DNA of 64,000 bases, from NCBI RefSeq assembly GCF_000943555.1, contig NZ_JTDV01000001.1, forward strand, positions 62,001-126,000, read 5' to 3'. Position numbers and translations under genes: made by a program. The stretch is from Neotamlana nanhaiensis. Its GTDB lineage: Bacteria; Bacteroidota; Bacteroidia; Flavobacteriales; Flavobacteriaceae. Position 1 is the first letter of the stretch; each line of letters starts with the position of its first letter. The notes under the pieces were generated by a model. That model saw only the letters and a program-made list of their open reading frames with translations, had not been told where the DNA came from and did not search any database. Of the stretch, positions 9,001 through 17,072 are shown one piece after another.

Positions 9001-9484
9001 CAGAAAAATCAATACCACTAAATAAAGGATTCGATTGATTTGCTACAGGAACAGTAACCATTGTGCTACTCTTGTTACTTGCAATACCAGCATTGGCATC
9101 GGTAACTGCTTTTCCGTTTCTAAACGCTTCCGATTTACAATAAATTACCGGAACGGTAATACTTTTAACGGCTAAAGGACCAACATCTGGAATAAAGGCT
9201 GCATTACCTGACGATACGCTTTCTTGCACAATTATTAAATCGTACCCCGAAAGATCTGAAGGTGTTATGGTACCATCTCCACCAATTGTTCCTGCCGTTA
9301 CATTAAAGTTCGCATCGGCATTTAGCATTCGTGTAATGGCATCATCACCTGGTGTAGAAGCCGCTCCACCTTCGTCTGTGGTATTGGCATTGTTTAAATA
9401 CAGCACCTCTTGTTGTGCTGTGAGAGAATTTGGTAATAATGCAGCAAAAAGCATTATCATCAAAATTGATGTAATTTTTCTCAT
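6038..9484 (-). CDS. Secreted four-repeat protein with T9SS sorting domain
   Basis: A 1148 aa protein. Residues 1-23 are a signal peptide (MRKITSILMIMLFAALLPNS...TAQ). Four tandem domains of about 254 aa follow at residues 27-280, 289-542, 550-803 and 811-1063. Each begins V/I-LY-L/V-N and contains DLSGYDLII-type, GIDFSGGDD and EALTIWRNA blocks. Repeats 1 and 2 resemble each other most, as do 3 and 4. Residues 1070-1148 are a type A sorting domain for type IX secretion, nearly the same as that of the gene at 39842. The repeat has a Rossmann/flavodoxin-like strand-helix rhythm, but I do not recognise the family. A carbohydrate-binding or cell-surface role is inference from context. Confidence 0.9.
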   Translation of the reverse strand: MRKITSILMIMLFAALLPNSLTAQQEVLYLNNANTTDEGGAASTPGDDAITRMLNADANFNVTAGTIGGDGTITPSDLSGYDLIIVQESVSSGNAAFIPDVGPLAVKSITVPVIYCKSEAFRNGKAVTDANAGIASNKSSTMVTVPVANQSNPLFSGIDFSGGDDIELFFNTTNDNGTPGGSTALKVLNNLDISNAAGGTLATTPEVTDAASSIVINHIPSGTQLGETATDVTAQDIVAFAFGYGAQVSGDGVNITSEALTIWRNAAYMLTGLTVPTTLYENTQELSRVLYLNNANTNDEGGQASVPGDDPITRMLVDDINFEVTAGTIGGDGTITPSDLSGYDLIIVQESVSSGNAAFIPDVGPLAVKSITAPVIYCKSEAFRNGKAVTDANAGIASNKSSVSVTIPAANQSNPLFNGIDFSGGDDVRLFLTTANDNGTPGGSTAIKVLNNLDISNAAGGTLATTPEVIDVASSIVINHIPAGTQLGEVATDVTAQDIVAFAFGYGAQVRADGKNITSEALTIWRNAAYMLTGKMMPTELYENEEAAKKILYVNQVGVGQGAGASAPGADPVISMLENDDNFYVEYIETASDGSAIPDLGGFDLVIAQETISSGAALFQPGGALGVKDVTIPIIYNKTWAFRDGRAITDSDAAVTATQNLSVTATNTNHFLFKGIDFSGGDDIRIFKEATANDDGSVGGTKAIDVLNGIDFSSPAAATIATVPEVTDASSAMVINYLPSGTQIGTAATDVLGVNAVALSFSYGATIMGDGANISHEALTIWRNAVYALIFGISEVPATLVDNPNYTTPKKLLYVNQQGVGQGAGASAAGADPVIEMFIADSNFDVDYVETPADGSLIPDLSGYDLVIAQETISSGAGLFMPGGALGVKDVTIPIIYNKTWAFRDGRAVTDSDAAVTATQNVSVTATNTNHFLFKGIDFSGGDDIRIFSQATANDDGSEGGTKAIDVLNGIDFSSPAAATIATVPEVTNASSAMVINYLPTGTQIGTAATDVLAVNAVALSFSYGATIMGDGANISPEALTIWRNAAYALAFGIADVPDTLVQNPNFVLSIDKVGEVSNVSSNVRAIGNRIYISDVKASTEVNIYSLTGALVKTVKTNEDTSFNFGTGIWIATVKTFEGAKAVKLLVK
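6296..9406 (-). repeat. Four tandem coding repeats of about 780 bp
   Basis: DNA of the tandem protein domains: approximately 8645-9406, 7859-8620, 7076-7837 and 6296-7054. The first two and the last two form the most similar pairs, which indicates two successive duplications. Long near-identical stretches make this a recombination-prone and assembly-sensitive segment. Confidence 0.85.
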
Positions 9485-9582
9485 AGTTTAATGAATTAAG
9501 TTTAGTTAAAAATAGTTTTACAATGAAGTGGTTTTTCCTCATTTTTTCCGACTGAAAATTAAAGAATTAATAAAAATTTACA

Positions 9583-9613
9583 GATAAATTTGAACGATGA
9601 ACGATTTTATAAC
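9583..9613. promoter_or_regulatory. Conserved ~31-bp element, copy D, in divergent promoter region
   Basis: Matches the element upstream of the gene starting at 41038 at 22 of 31 positions, with core TTGAACGATGAACGA followed by TTTTATAA. It lies 99 nt upstream of the four-repeat gene (start 9484) and 110 nt upstream of the divergent PL11 gene (9724), so it could act on both. The heptamer GAACGAT is repeated in tandem here. The rest of the 239 nt intergenic region is AT-rich with no other clear signal. Confidence 0.5.
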
Positions 9614-9723
9614 TCATAATTAAACAATTCATATTTTTAATAGTCTAAATAAAAAGATTATTTTATATCATTTGAATTTTAATATTACCTTCATAACAAG
9701 ATTTTCACCAACTAAACCACAAT

Positions 9724-12246
9724 ATGAGATTACAACTTTTATCGCTACTACTTCTGTATACAACATCATGCGTCACTCAACCTATTTTATTTAAAGATGA
9801 TTTTAAAAATTTACACCAATGGGTCGCCGAATTTAATAACCCAAATACCTCTTTAACAACCAAAGCCAATACTCTTGAAATTATAACACCTAACGGTTTA
9901 ACCCTATGGTATAAACACAAATTAGCTGGAAATATTAAAATTTCTTATGATGCCTTAGTAGTATATAATGGTGGCGAATTTGACAGAGTATCCGATTTAA
10001 ATTGCTTTTGGATGGCTAACGATCCTGAAAATCCTAACGACTTTTTTAAAAAATCTAAATGGCGTCATGGTATATTTGGTAATTACTATTCCCTAGCGAT
10101 GTATTATGTGGGTTATGGCGGAAACAGTAACACCACTACCCGATTTAGAAAATACGACGGTAATTTTGAAGCTTTTAAAAAAGATAAGATTAGACCAAAA
10201 ATTATTAAAGAATACAAGGATAGTGTACACTTAATAAAACCCAATATTTGGAAACATATTGATATTGTTTGCAAAGACAGTTTAATAACATATTACTTAA
10301 ACAACAAACCTATTTTTAAATACATAGACTATACGCCATATACCGAGGGCTATTTTGGATTTAGAACTGTAAAGAATCACTTAAAACTTAAAAATTTTAA
10401 AATCACTCAATTAAACAGTGAAAATGTGCGCTTTACTGAAAACCTAAATCGAGGCGTTGTAGCTGTTAATCATTCACCAGATTCTGTGTTTATTAGTTGG
10501 AGACTACTAAAATCTGATGCTAAGAATCAAACTTTTAATGTTTACAGAAAATCAGGCGCTTCAAAACCCGTAAAAATCAATGCAAGCCCAATTTCAAAAG
10601 GTACTTTCTTTATTGACTCTAATGTTAGTTTAAATGTTACCAATACTTATTTTGTTTGTAAATCTTCTGAAACACCAAAATTCACAAAATGGAACAGTTT
10701 TACATTATCGGCTGAAGCTTCAAAAGAACCCTTTCTAAAAATTCCTTTAAATATACCACCACCAAAAACTATAAACGGCCTTTCCTATTCCTATAACGCA
10801 AACGATGCTAGTGTTGGTGATTTAGATGGTGATGGCGAATATGAAATTATTTTAAAATGGCAACCTACATTAACTAAAAATCCACCGCAAAAAGGTTTAA
10901 CAGGCGAAGAATTAATTGATGCCTATAAATTAGATGGCACCTTTTTATGGCGTATAAATCTTGGTAAAAATATACGTGCCGGTGCAGCATATACTCAATT
11001 TCTTGTATATGATTTTAATTGCGATGGTCGTGCTGAAATTATGTGTAAAACCGCCGATGGCACTATTGATGGCCAAGGAAACATAATTGGTGACGCTAAT
11101 AAAGACTGGAGAACCTATAACGACTCATTGCCTACATACGGAAAAATAGTTGATGGTCCCGAATATTTAACGGTATTCGAAGGATTAACAGGAAAAGCTC
11201 TAGCCACAACCAATTATATTCCTAACAGATATCCTTTAAATGGTTGGGGTGGTTATGGCGGAAATGGTAATAACGATAATACCGGTGGTCGCGCTGATAG
11301 ATTTTCGGCAGCCGTGGCTTACCTCGATGGCGAAAAACCAAGTGCATTATTTGTTCGTGGTTGGTATGGACGAACAGTTGTTGCGGCTTGGGATTTTAAA
11401 GACAATAAACTTGGTAAACGCTGGGTTTTCGATTCTAAAGACAGAGAAAATCCGTATTCTGGTCAAGCTAATCATCATGTTAGCGTTGCCGATGTAGATT
11501 TTGATGGTAATGATGAACTTTGTGTTGGCGCAATGACCATTGATGATAACGGCAAAGGTTTGTACTCAACAGGTTTAAGACATGGCGATGCACTTTCACT
11601 TACTGATATGAATCCTGATAAACCTGGTTTAGAAGTCTTTGGCATACATGAAAGTGAAGGCAAAACCTTAAAATTTAAAACACCTGGTGTAGCTATGTTT
11701 GATGCTAAAAATGGACATATTTTGTTTAGTAAAGGTCCAGGTGTAGATGTTGGTAGAGGTTTATCGGCAGATATTGATCCTACCCATCGGGGTTACGAAA
11801 ATTGGGGTGGTCCAGGCGGGTTAAGAGATGTTAATGGTAATACTATTTGTAAAAATACACCTAACTCAACCAATTTTGCCATTTGGTGGGATGGCGATTT
11901 AACACGTGAACTTTTAGATAAAAACAGAATAGACAAATGGAATTGGCAATTACAAACTACTGAAAACCTTTTAACGGCAAAAAATTGCGCTTCCAACAAT
12001 GGAACAAAAGCTACGCCTTGTTTAAGTGCCGATATTTTTGGAGATTGGCGCGAAGAAGTTATTTGGCGCACAAAAAACAATAGTCATTTATACATTTACA
12101 CCACTACAATACCTACGTCATATAGAATGAATAGTTTGATGCAAGATCCGCAATATCGATTAAGCATTGCATGGCAAAATGTGGCTTATAACCAGCCTCC
12201 ATTTACAAGCTTTTATTTTGGCGCCGAAATGTTCGATTTAGATTAA
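9724..12246 (+). CDS. DUF6250-PL11 rhamnogalacturonan lyase
   Basis: An 840 aa surface or secreted enzyme. The N-terminus is a hydrophobic signal with a Cys (YTTSC) that could be lipidated. Residues about 20-230 match the DUF6250/concanavalin-like domain (FKDDFKNLHQWVAEF, GYFGFRTVKNHL). Residues about 238-840 are a family 11 polysaccharide lyase: RGVVAVN start, then propeller blades with calcium-type motifs such as VGDLDGDGEYEI, DFNCDGRAEIMCKTADGT, VADVDFDGNDEL and a late FGDWREEVIWRT. PL11 cleaves Rha-GalUA bonds in rhamnogalacturonan I by beta-elimination. It is the only plus-strand gene of the pectin locus. Its stop overlaps the convergent SDR stop by 4 nt. Confidence 0.93.
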   Translation: MRLQLLSLLLLYTTSCVTQPILFKDDFKNLHQWVAEFNNPNTSLTTKANTLEIITPNGLTLWYKHKLAGNIKISYDALVVYNGGEFDRVSDLNCFWMANDPENPNDFFKKSKWRHGIFGNYYSLAMYYVGYGGNSNTTTRFRKYDGNFEAFKKDKIRPKIIKEYKDSVHLIKPNIWKHIDIVCKDSLITYYLNNKPIFKYIDYTPYTEGYFGFRTVKNHLKLKNFKITQLNSENVRFTENLNRGVVAVNHSPDSVFISWRLLKSDAKNQTFNVYRKSGASKPVKINASPISKGTFFIDSNVSLNVTNTYFVCKSSETPKFTKWNSFTLSAEASKEPFLKIPLNIPPPKTINGLSYSYNANDASVGDLDGDGEYEIILKWQPTLTKNPPQKGLTGEELIDAYKLDGTFLWRINLGKNIRAGAAYTQFLVYDFNCDGRAEIMCKTADGTIDGQGNIIGDANKDWRTYNDSLPTYGKIVDGPEYLTVFEGLTGKALATTNYIPNRYPLNGWGGYGGNGNNDNTGGRADRFSAAVAYLDGEKPSALFVRGWYGRTVVAAWDFKDNKLGKRWVFDSKDRENPYSGQANHHVSVADVDFDGNDELCVGAMTIDDNGKGLYSTGLRHGDALSLTDMNPDKPGLEVFGIHESEGKTLKFKTPGVAMFDAKNGHILFSKGPGVDVGRGLSADIDPTHRGYENWGGPGGLRDVNGNTICKNTPNSTNFAIWWDGDLTRELLDKNRIDKWNWQLQTTENLLTAKNCASNNGTKATPCLSADIFGDWREEVIWRTKNNSHLYIYTTTIPTSYRMNSLMQDPQYRLSIAWQNVAYNQPPFTSFYFGAEMFDLD

Positions 12247-13037
12247 CTAAGTGGTAAAAGCGAACGATCTAAATGTACATAACCGCCATCAACGGCAATA
12301 AATTGTCCTGTGGTGTGCGATGATAGCGCCGAAATAGTAAATAAACATTGGTTGGCTATTTCAGCAGGGGTTGTCATTCTATTTTCTAAAGGAATTTTGC
12401 TAACAATAGTTTTAAGCTTTTCTTCGCCATTTTTAAGGGTTTTTATCCAATTATCGTAAGCTGGTGTCCAACTTTCGGCAATTACTATGGCGTTGCAGCG
12501 TATACCAAAAGGCAACAAATCGACAGCCCATTCTCGCGTTAAGCCATAAACTCCACCTTTAGCAGCCGCATAACCCGATGTGCCTCCTTGACCTGTTAAA
12601 GCTACTTTAGAGCCAATATTCAAAATATTTCCTTTTGATTTTTTTAGCATAGGCAAGCAAAACTTAGTCATAGCAAAATAACTTACCATATTTAATTTCA
12701 AAGAATACATAAAATCATCCATAGAAGCATCTAACCCTGCCCCATCGTTAACGCCTACATTATTTATAAGCACATCTAATCGGCCATACTTTTCTTCAAT
12801 TTTTTTAGCCGCTTTTTCTATTTGGTGGTAATCCGATAAATCTGTTTTTATAAAAATAGCATCAACACCGCGTTCTTGTAATTCTTTTTCATAGGCAAAT
12901 CCACGATCATTTCTGCAAATAATAACTGGAATAGCACCTTCGTTTGCTAAATGCTGTACAATAGTTTCTCCAATACTTCCTTTAATTCCAGCTGCTCCGG
13001 TAACAGCAACAACTTTATCCTTTAATTGTAAGTTCAT
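12243..13037 (-). CDS. SDR-family sugar dehydrogenase (L-fucose/L-rhamnose type)
   Basis: A 264 aa classical SDR with the cofactor motif TGAAGIKGSIG, NNVG, and an intact SGYAAAK catalytic Tyr/Lys; the C-terminus has TGQFIAVDGG. It resembles NAD(P)-dependent L-fucose or deoxysugar dehydrogenases that open non-phosphorylative pathways by making the aldonolactone. It is followed upstream by a lactonase and a Zn-dehydrogenase gene in the same direction, which supports that role. RhaT in the same locus suggests L-rhamnose as substrate, but this is inference. It could instead act on a ketodeoxy-aldonate. Confidence 0.8.
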   Translation of the reverse strand: MNLQLKDKVVAVTGAAGIKGSIGETIVQHLANEGAIPVIICRNDRGFAYEKELQERGVDAIFIKTDLSDYHQIEKAAKKIEEKYGRLDVLINNVGVNDGAGLDASMDDFMYSLKLNMVSYFAMTKFCLPMLKKSKGNILNIGSKVALTGQGGTSGYAAAKGGVYGLTREWAVDLLPFGIRCNAIVIAESWTPAYDNWIKTLKNGEEKLKTIVSKIPLENRMTTPAEIANQCLFTISALSSHTTGQFIAVDGGYVHLDRSLLPLS

Positions 13038-13054
13038 ATTTAAAATAGTTGGTT

Positions 13055-13882
13055 TTATAAATTATAAAATCTTACGGCATTTTCGCCCATAATGGCTTGT
13101 TTCTCGGTAATTGAAAAAGTATCAATATAATTGTTTACAATATTTTTAACCTCGCTATAATTTCCAGCAACCAAACAAACAGGCCAATCGGAACCAAACA
13201 TAATTCTTTTTGTGCCAAATACCTCAAAAATTAAATCTAAATATGGCTTTAATTGCATTTCTGTCCAATTATTATAATCCGCTTCAGTAATCATTCCAGA
13301 AACTTTACAATACACATTTTCATGTTTGGCTATTTCTTTCATTAAAAACGCCCAACCATCATAAAAACCATCTTTAATATACGGTTTTGCTATGTGATCG
13401 ATAACAAATTTCTGATTTGGAAAACGCCTTACAAACTCTAAAACAGCTCCTAACTGATGCGGAAATACTAAAATATCGTAAGTGTACTGGTATTTTTCTA
13501 GAGCAGCAATACCATTTAAAAAGTTAGGTCGCAAAATAAAATTATGATCGGGTTCCGCCTGCACAACATGACGAAACCCTTTTAATGTATTGTATTTTGA
13601 AAAATTATTTAGCACCGATTCTATTGCATCAGACTGTAAATCAACCCAACCAACTACACCTTTAATAAAACTATGATCTTCGGCCAATTTTAATAAAAAT
13701 TGAGTTTCTTCAATATTTTGATCTGCTTCAACGGCTACGCAACCATCAATGCCATTTTCTTTATAAACATTCTGCAAATCGGTGGGCAAAAAATCTCTTC
13801 TAATAACCGCCATGTCATCATCTATCCAACTATGTTTTATAGGATTGTAATGCCAAAAATGTTGATGTGCATCAATAATCAT
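13055..13882 (-). CDS. Amidohydrolase-family aldonolactonase (L-fuconolactonase/L-rhamnonolactonase type)
   Basis: A 275 aa TIM-barrel metal hydrolase. It begins IIDAHQHFWHY, with metal ligands from the HxH motif, has FVIDHIAKP in the middle and MFGSDWPVC near the end, which are hallmarks of L-fuconolactone/L-rhamnono-lactone hydrolases (COG3618). It would open the lactone formed by the neighbouring dehydrogenase. It lies 17 nt upstream of the SDR in the direction of transcription and is cytoplasmic. The exact sugar is not fixed by sequence. Confidence 0.85.
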   Translation of the reverse strand: MIIDAHQHFWHYNPIKHSWIDDDMAVIRRDFLPTDLQNVYKENGIDGCVAVEADQNIEETQFLLKLAEDHSFIKGVVGWVDLQSDAIESVLNNFSKYNTLKGFRHVVQAEPDHNFILRPNFLNGIAALEKYQYTYDILVFPHQLGAVLEFVRRFPNQKFVIDHIAKPYIKDGFYDGWAFLMKEIAKHENVYCKVSGMITEADYNNWTEMQLKPYLDLIFEVFGTKRIMFGSDWPVCLVAGNYSEVKNIVNNYIDTFSITEKQAIMGENAVRFYNL

Positions 13883-13895
13883 TTCACTTTATATT

Positions 13896-14906
13896 TTAAT
13901 TAAAACTTACTGTTGCCTTCATAACTCCGGTTTCGGGTTTTAACCAACTATCAAAATTAGCAATCATTTCGGTAAAATCTACTTGATGCGTTACAAACGA
14001 TTCTGTTGGAAATTGATTTAACACACTAATAACGTGTTCAAAGTCTTCGGTAGTGGCATTCCTGCTACACATTAAAGTTATTTCTTTTGCGTGAATTGCA
14101 GGATGATTATAGGTTAAATCGCCTTTTGAGAGTCCCACGAGTACAAAACGTCCGCCATGTGCCATATAACTTGGACAAGCTTCTAAGGCAAATTTGTTTC
14201 CAGAAGCATCAAACACTGCCGTACATAAGTCACCGTTTGTAATTTTTGATATTTCTTCAACAGCAGACTCTCCTGCTTTAACAACATAATCTACACCAAT
14301 TTTATCTTTAGCATAGGCCAATCGTTGCTCATTCATATCTATAGCTATTACTTTAGCTCCTGCTATTTGGGCCAACTTCATAATACCGATACCAATAGGA
14401 CCACACCCCACAACTGCAACAATTTCTCCCGATTTTATTTGAGCACGACGAATGCCATGCGCACCAATAGCCAAAGGCTCTACAATGGCCATTTCATTAT
14501 CGGATAAATTATTAGCTTTTAAAAGTACATTTGTTGGCACTGTTATTTGTTGCTGCATACCACCATCGATATGAACGCCTAATACTTTAATTTGGGTACA
14601 ACAATTGGTTTTACCGTTTTTGCAAGCAATACAAGTTCCACAACTTAAATATGGCATAACAACAACCTTATCGCCTATTTTTATACCTTCTGCATTTTCG
14701 TCGATTTCTAAAACTTCGGATGCTAATTCGTGTCCTAAAATTCTTGGGTAGGTAAAAAATGGCTGATTACCTCCATAGGCATGCAAATCGGTTCCGCAAA
14801 TTCCTACTTTCTTTATTTTTAAAAGGGCTTCACCAGCTTTTCGTTTTGGAACATCTTTTTCTTTTAATTGAAATGCTCCGGGCTCTTCACAAACTATGTA
14901 TTTCAT
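13896..14906 (-). CDS. Zinc-dependent medium-chain sugar alcohol/aldonate dehydrogenase
   Basis: A 336 aa MDR dehydrogenase. The start is the Met of MKYIVCEEPGAF at 14906; the frame runs open to 15047 but that stretch overlaps the cupin gene. Zinc ligands are visible in GICGTDLH and GHE, the structural zinc loop in CGTCIACKNGKTNCC, and the NAD motif GCGPIG. It resembles sorbitol, threonine and galactonate-5-dehydrogenases. With the SDR and lactonase it forms an oxidative sugar module. It could oxidise an aldonate or ketodeoxy-aldonate, as L-fuconate or rhamnonate routes do. Confidence 0.85.
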   Translation of the reverse strand: MKYIVCEEPGAFQLKEKDVPKRKAGEALLKIKKVGICGTDLHAYGGNQPFFTYPRILGHELASEVLEIDENAEGIKIGDKVVVMPYLSCGTCIACKNGKTNCCTQIKVLGVHIDGGMQQQITVPTNVLLKANNLSDNEMAIVEPLAIGAHGIRRAQIKSGEIVAVVGCGPIGIGIMKLAQIAGAKVIAIDMNEQRLAYAKDKIGVDYVVKAGESAVEEISKITNGDLCTAVFDASGNKFALEACPSYMAHGGRFVLVGLSKGDLTYNHPAIHAKEITLMCSRNATTEDFEHVISVLNQFPTESFVTHQVDFTEMIANFDSWLKPETGVMKATVSFN

Positions 14907-14925
14907 TATATGTATTTCTGTAAAA

Positions 14926-15696
14926 TTAATTCCATTTGAAAGCAAAGTACTTACAGGATTCATCACTTGCATTGCCAACGCCGTGAAGCGTTTGGGAATT
15001 AGCAAAGTAAAAATCGCCAGCAGATGCTTTATAAGTTTCGCCATCAATCATCATTTCTGTATCACCTGATATTATCAAGATAATCTCGGTTTCTATATGT
15101 GTATGAGGTTTGTGGCTTAATCCTTTTCTATTTAGTTCTGTAATATGCATTTCAAATCGGTCGCACATTGCAGTTGGCCTATCAAAATAAGCAATACCAC
15201 CTCCTTTTTCGCTTGGTTTATATTCTAAATTATTAGCGTTATAAACTGTTGAACCTCCATTTTTTTCGCCACGTTCAATATTCATTGGTTTTCTTGATTT
15301 ATAGCTCATGATGTAATAAGTGAGGTTATTGTCTCCCACATTTTCAATAGAATGCACTTGTTTTGGCATGAATAATACGACACTTCCTGGACCAATAATT
15401 TCACTTTTCCCTTCATTGGTAACTTTCATTAAACCTTCCTTGACTATAATAAGTTCTTCAATATCATCATTTGCATTTGGCTCATTGGGTTTAGCCCCAG
15501 GATATTGAGTAGTCGCGTGAATTTCCAAATATTCAAAATGTGGCGAAGTGCCTTCTAGAATTGCTCTAGATTCTCTCTCTTCACCTTTGTTTACAACAAA
15601 ATTACCCCATTTATAAACACCATCTTGTACAGGTTTTAATTGTGCAAAGACTGCTACTGTTGATAGGCACACAAAACTAATTATTAAATTTTTCAT
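14926..15696 (-). CDS. Secreted two-domain cupin protein
   Basis: A 256 aa protein with signal peptide (MKNLIISFVCLSTVAVFAQ) and two cupin barrels. The first, about residues 60-135, contains GSVVLFMPKQVHSIENVG. The second, about 185-256, contains HKPHTHIETEIILIISG with a His/Glu metal set, and ends SAGDFYFANSQTLHGVGNASDE. Pectin loci often carry KdgF-type cupins that linearise unsaturated uronates in the cytoplasm; this one is exported, so it would act on periplasmic oligosaccharide products. The activity is unproven. Confidence 0.8.
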   Translation of the reverse strand: MKNLIISFVCLSTVAVFAQLKPVQDGVYKWGNFVVNKGEERESRAILEGTSPHFEYLEIHATTQYPGAKPNEPNANDDIEELIIVKEGLMKVTNEGKSEIIGPGSVVLFMPKQVHSIENVGDNNLTYYIMSYKSRKPMNIERGEKNGGSTVYNANNLEYKPSEKGGGIAYFDRPTAMCDRFEMHITELNRKGLSHKPHTHIETEIILIISGDTEMMIDGETYKASAGDFYFANSQTLHGVGNASDESCKYFAFKWN

Positions 15697-15708
15697 AGGT
15701 AAATGTTA

Positions 15709-17067
15709 TTAAAATTCTTCAACTGCTTTTTTATTTTCCATCCAAGCTATCATATTTAAAACCAAATAATTCCAGTTTTGAAAACCTTTATTCAAAAGCG
15801 GTTCGCCTGTTTCTGGCTCATAATATTCATGCAAAGCACCATTTTTTTCAAAATCCCTTCCAAATAACCAAATGGTTTTTGATGCGATTTCTTTAGCTTC
15901 ATTCGTAAATCCGTAATCTTTTAAACCTTTAAAAACCATATAATTTGAAATGCCCCAAATAGGACCTCTCCAATTTGAAGGATTGGCACTAGCACGCATA
16001 CTATACATTTTTTCCATTTTGGAAAGTGTACGTACTCCAGATTGAGCGTTAAAAGTTTTGGAGTTAGAATAATGCTCATTTACGATGCGTTGGGCTTGCT
16101 CTGGTGTGGCTACTCCTGCCCATAGTGCTAAAAATCCAGACCACACCTCAATACGTTGAATGAGGCAATCATAATCACGTGGATAGCCACTATGAATCAT
16201 AAAACCTTTACCCAAAGTGTTGTCTAATCGGTTTTTTGTTGAAGTCAAATTTAAATCTACACTATAATAAAACCCATCGCGCTCATCCCAACAATGTTCT
16301 TGTATTGCTGCCTTCAATTCTTTTGCATCTTTGGCAAATTCTTTTCCTATTTCATCTTGGTTTAACTGTTTGGCCAAATAAACCATAGCCAGAAGTTCTT
16401 TATACATCAAGCAGTTTAAATAAATAGAGCCAGAGCTTTTGGCAGGCCTAAAAAATGTACTAGGGTCATTATCTACACCAATGGCCACATCATTTTGCCA
16501 ATAGTATAACCCTGTAGATTTATGTCGATGATGTGTTTTGTAGTTATTTACAAAAGCCTGTAAATGATAAAATTTCTCGCGAAGCCACTCCGCATTTCCA
16601 TCATTTGTTTTTGTTAAAAATGCCGCATGCTGCGCTAATACAGGTTTGTGCATATTAACATCATAAATATTCTCGGGTAAAACACTACGCGGGTTAGAAT
16701 CTTCCCAAATAACTATAGGCAAATAGCCATCCCACTCACCATAATGCAAAAAGTTAAGCACGCAACCTTGTTCATATTTAATGGCTTCTTTCTTATCTTT
16801 TTCAGAACCAATATCAGATAATATTTGCCTAAGTGCAATGTTGCTCAACCAAGAATCCCAATCCCAGAGCACATTTGCGTACTGATTGCTTCCAGGAGTG
16901 AGAAAAGGATACGTTAATGCACCACTAGCTGGCCTATACATTTTTTTGTAATCCTTATAAACATATGATTTTATGATGTTTGAATAGTTGGAAATGGAAT
17001 CGGACTGCTGACCATAAAACATCGAAACCATAAAAAACATCGCAAAATTTAGTAAAAACCTTTTCAT
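15709..17067 (-). CDS. Secreted (alpha/alpha)6 glycoside hydrolase, MGH1/GH63-like
   Basis: A 452 aa protein with signal peptide (MKRFLLNFAMFFMVSMFYGQ). The catalytic domain shows WDWDSWLSNIAL, a likely acid in GVDNDPSTFFRPA, NPSNWRGPIWGISNYM and ALHEYYEPETGEPL, which are typical of GH37/GH63 and mannosylglycerate-hydrolase-like enzymes. It sits 12 nt upstream of the cupin gene in the direction of transcription, downstream of GH43, among pectin-active genes. It probably removes a terminal sugar from pectic side chains. The family number and substrate cannot be assigned from the sequence alone. Confidence 0.82.
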   Translation of the reverse strand: MKRFLLNFAMFFMVSMFYGQQSDSISNYSNIIKSYVYKDYKKMYRPASGALTYPFLTPGSNQYANVLWDWDSWLSNIALRQILSDIGSEKDKKEAIKYEQGCVLNFLHYGEWDGYLPIVIWEDSNPRSVLPENIYDVNMHKPVLAQHAAFLTKTNDGNAEWLREKFYHLQAFVNNYKTHHRHKSTGLYYWQNDVAIGVDNDPSTFFRPAKSSGSIYLNCLMYKELLAMVYLAKQLNQDEIGKEFAKDAKELKAAIQEHCWDERDGFYYSVDLNLTSTKNRLDNTLGKGFMIHSGYPRDYDCLIQRIEVWSGFLALWAGVATPEQAQRIVNEHYSNSKTFNAQSGVRTLSKMEKMYSMRASANPSNWRGPIWGISNYMVFKGLKDYGFTNEAKEIASKTIWLFGRDFEKNGALHEYYEPETGEPLLNKGFQNWNYLVLNMIAWMENKKAVEEF

Positions 17068-17072
17068 GAATT

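Noticed and set aside
6296-9406. Assembly artefact as explanation for the four repeats
   Set aside because: The repeats differ at many positions and in linker lengths, and the frame stays open, so real duplication is more likely.
14907-15047. N-terminal extension of the Zn-dehydrogenase
   Set aside because: It overlaps the cupin gene; the family N-terminus begins at MKYIVCEEPG (14906).
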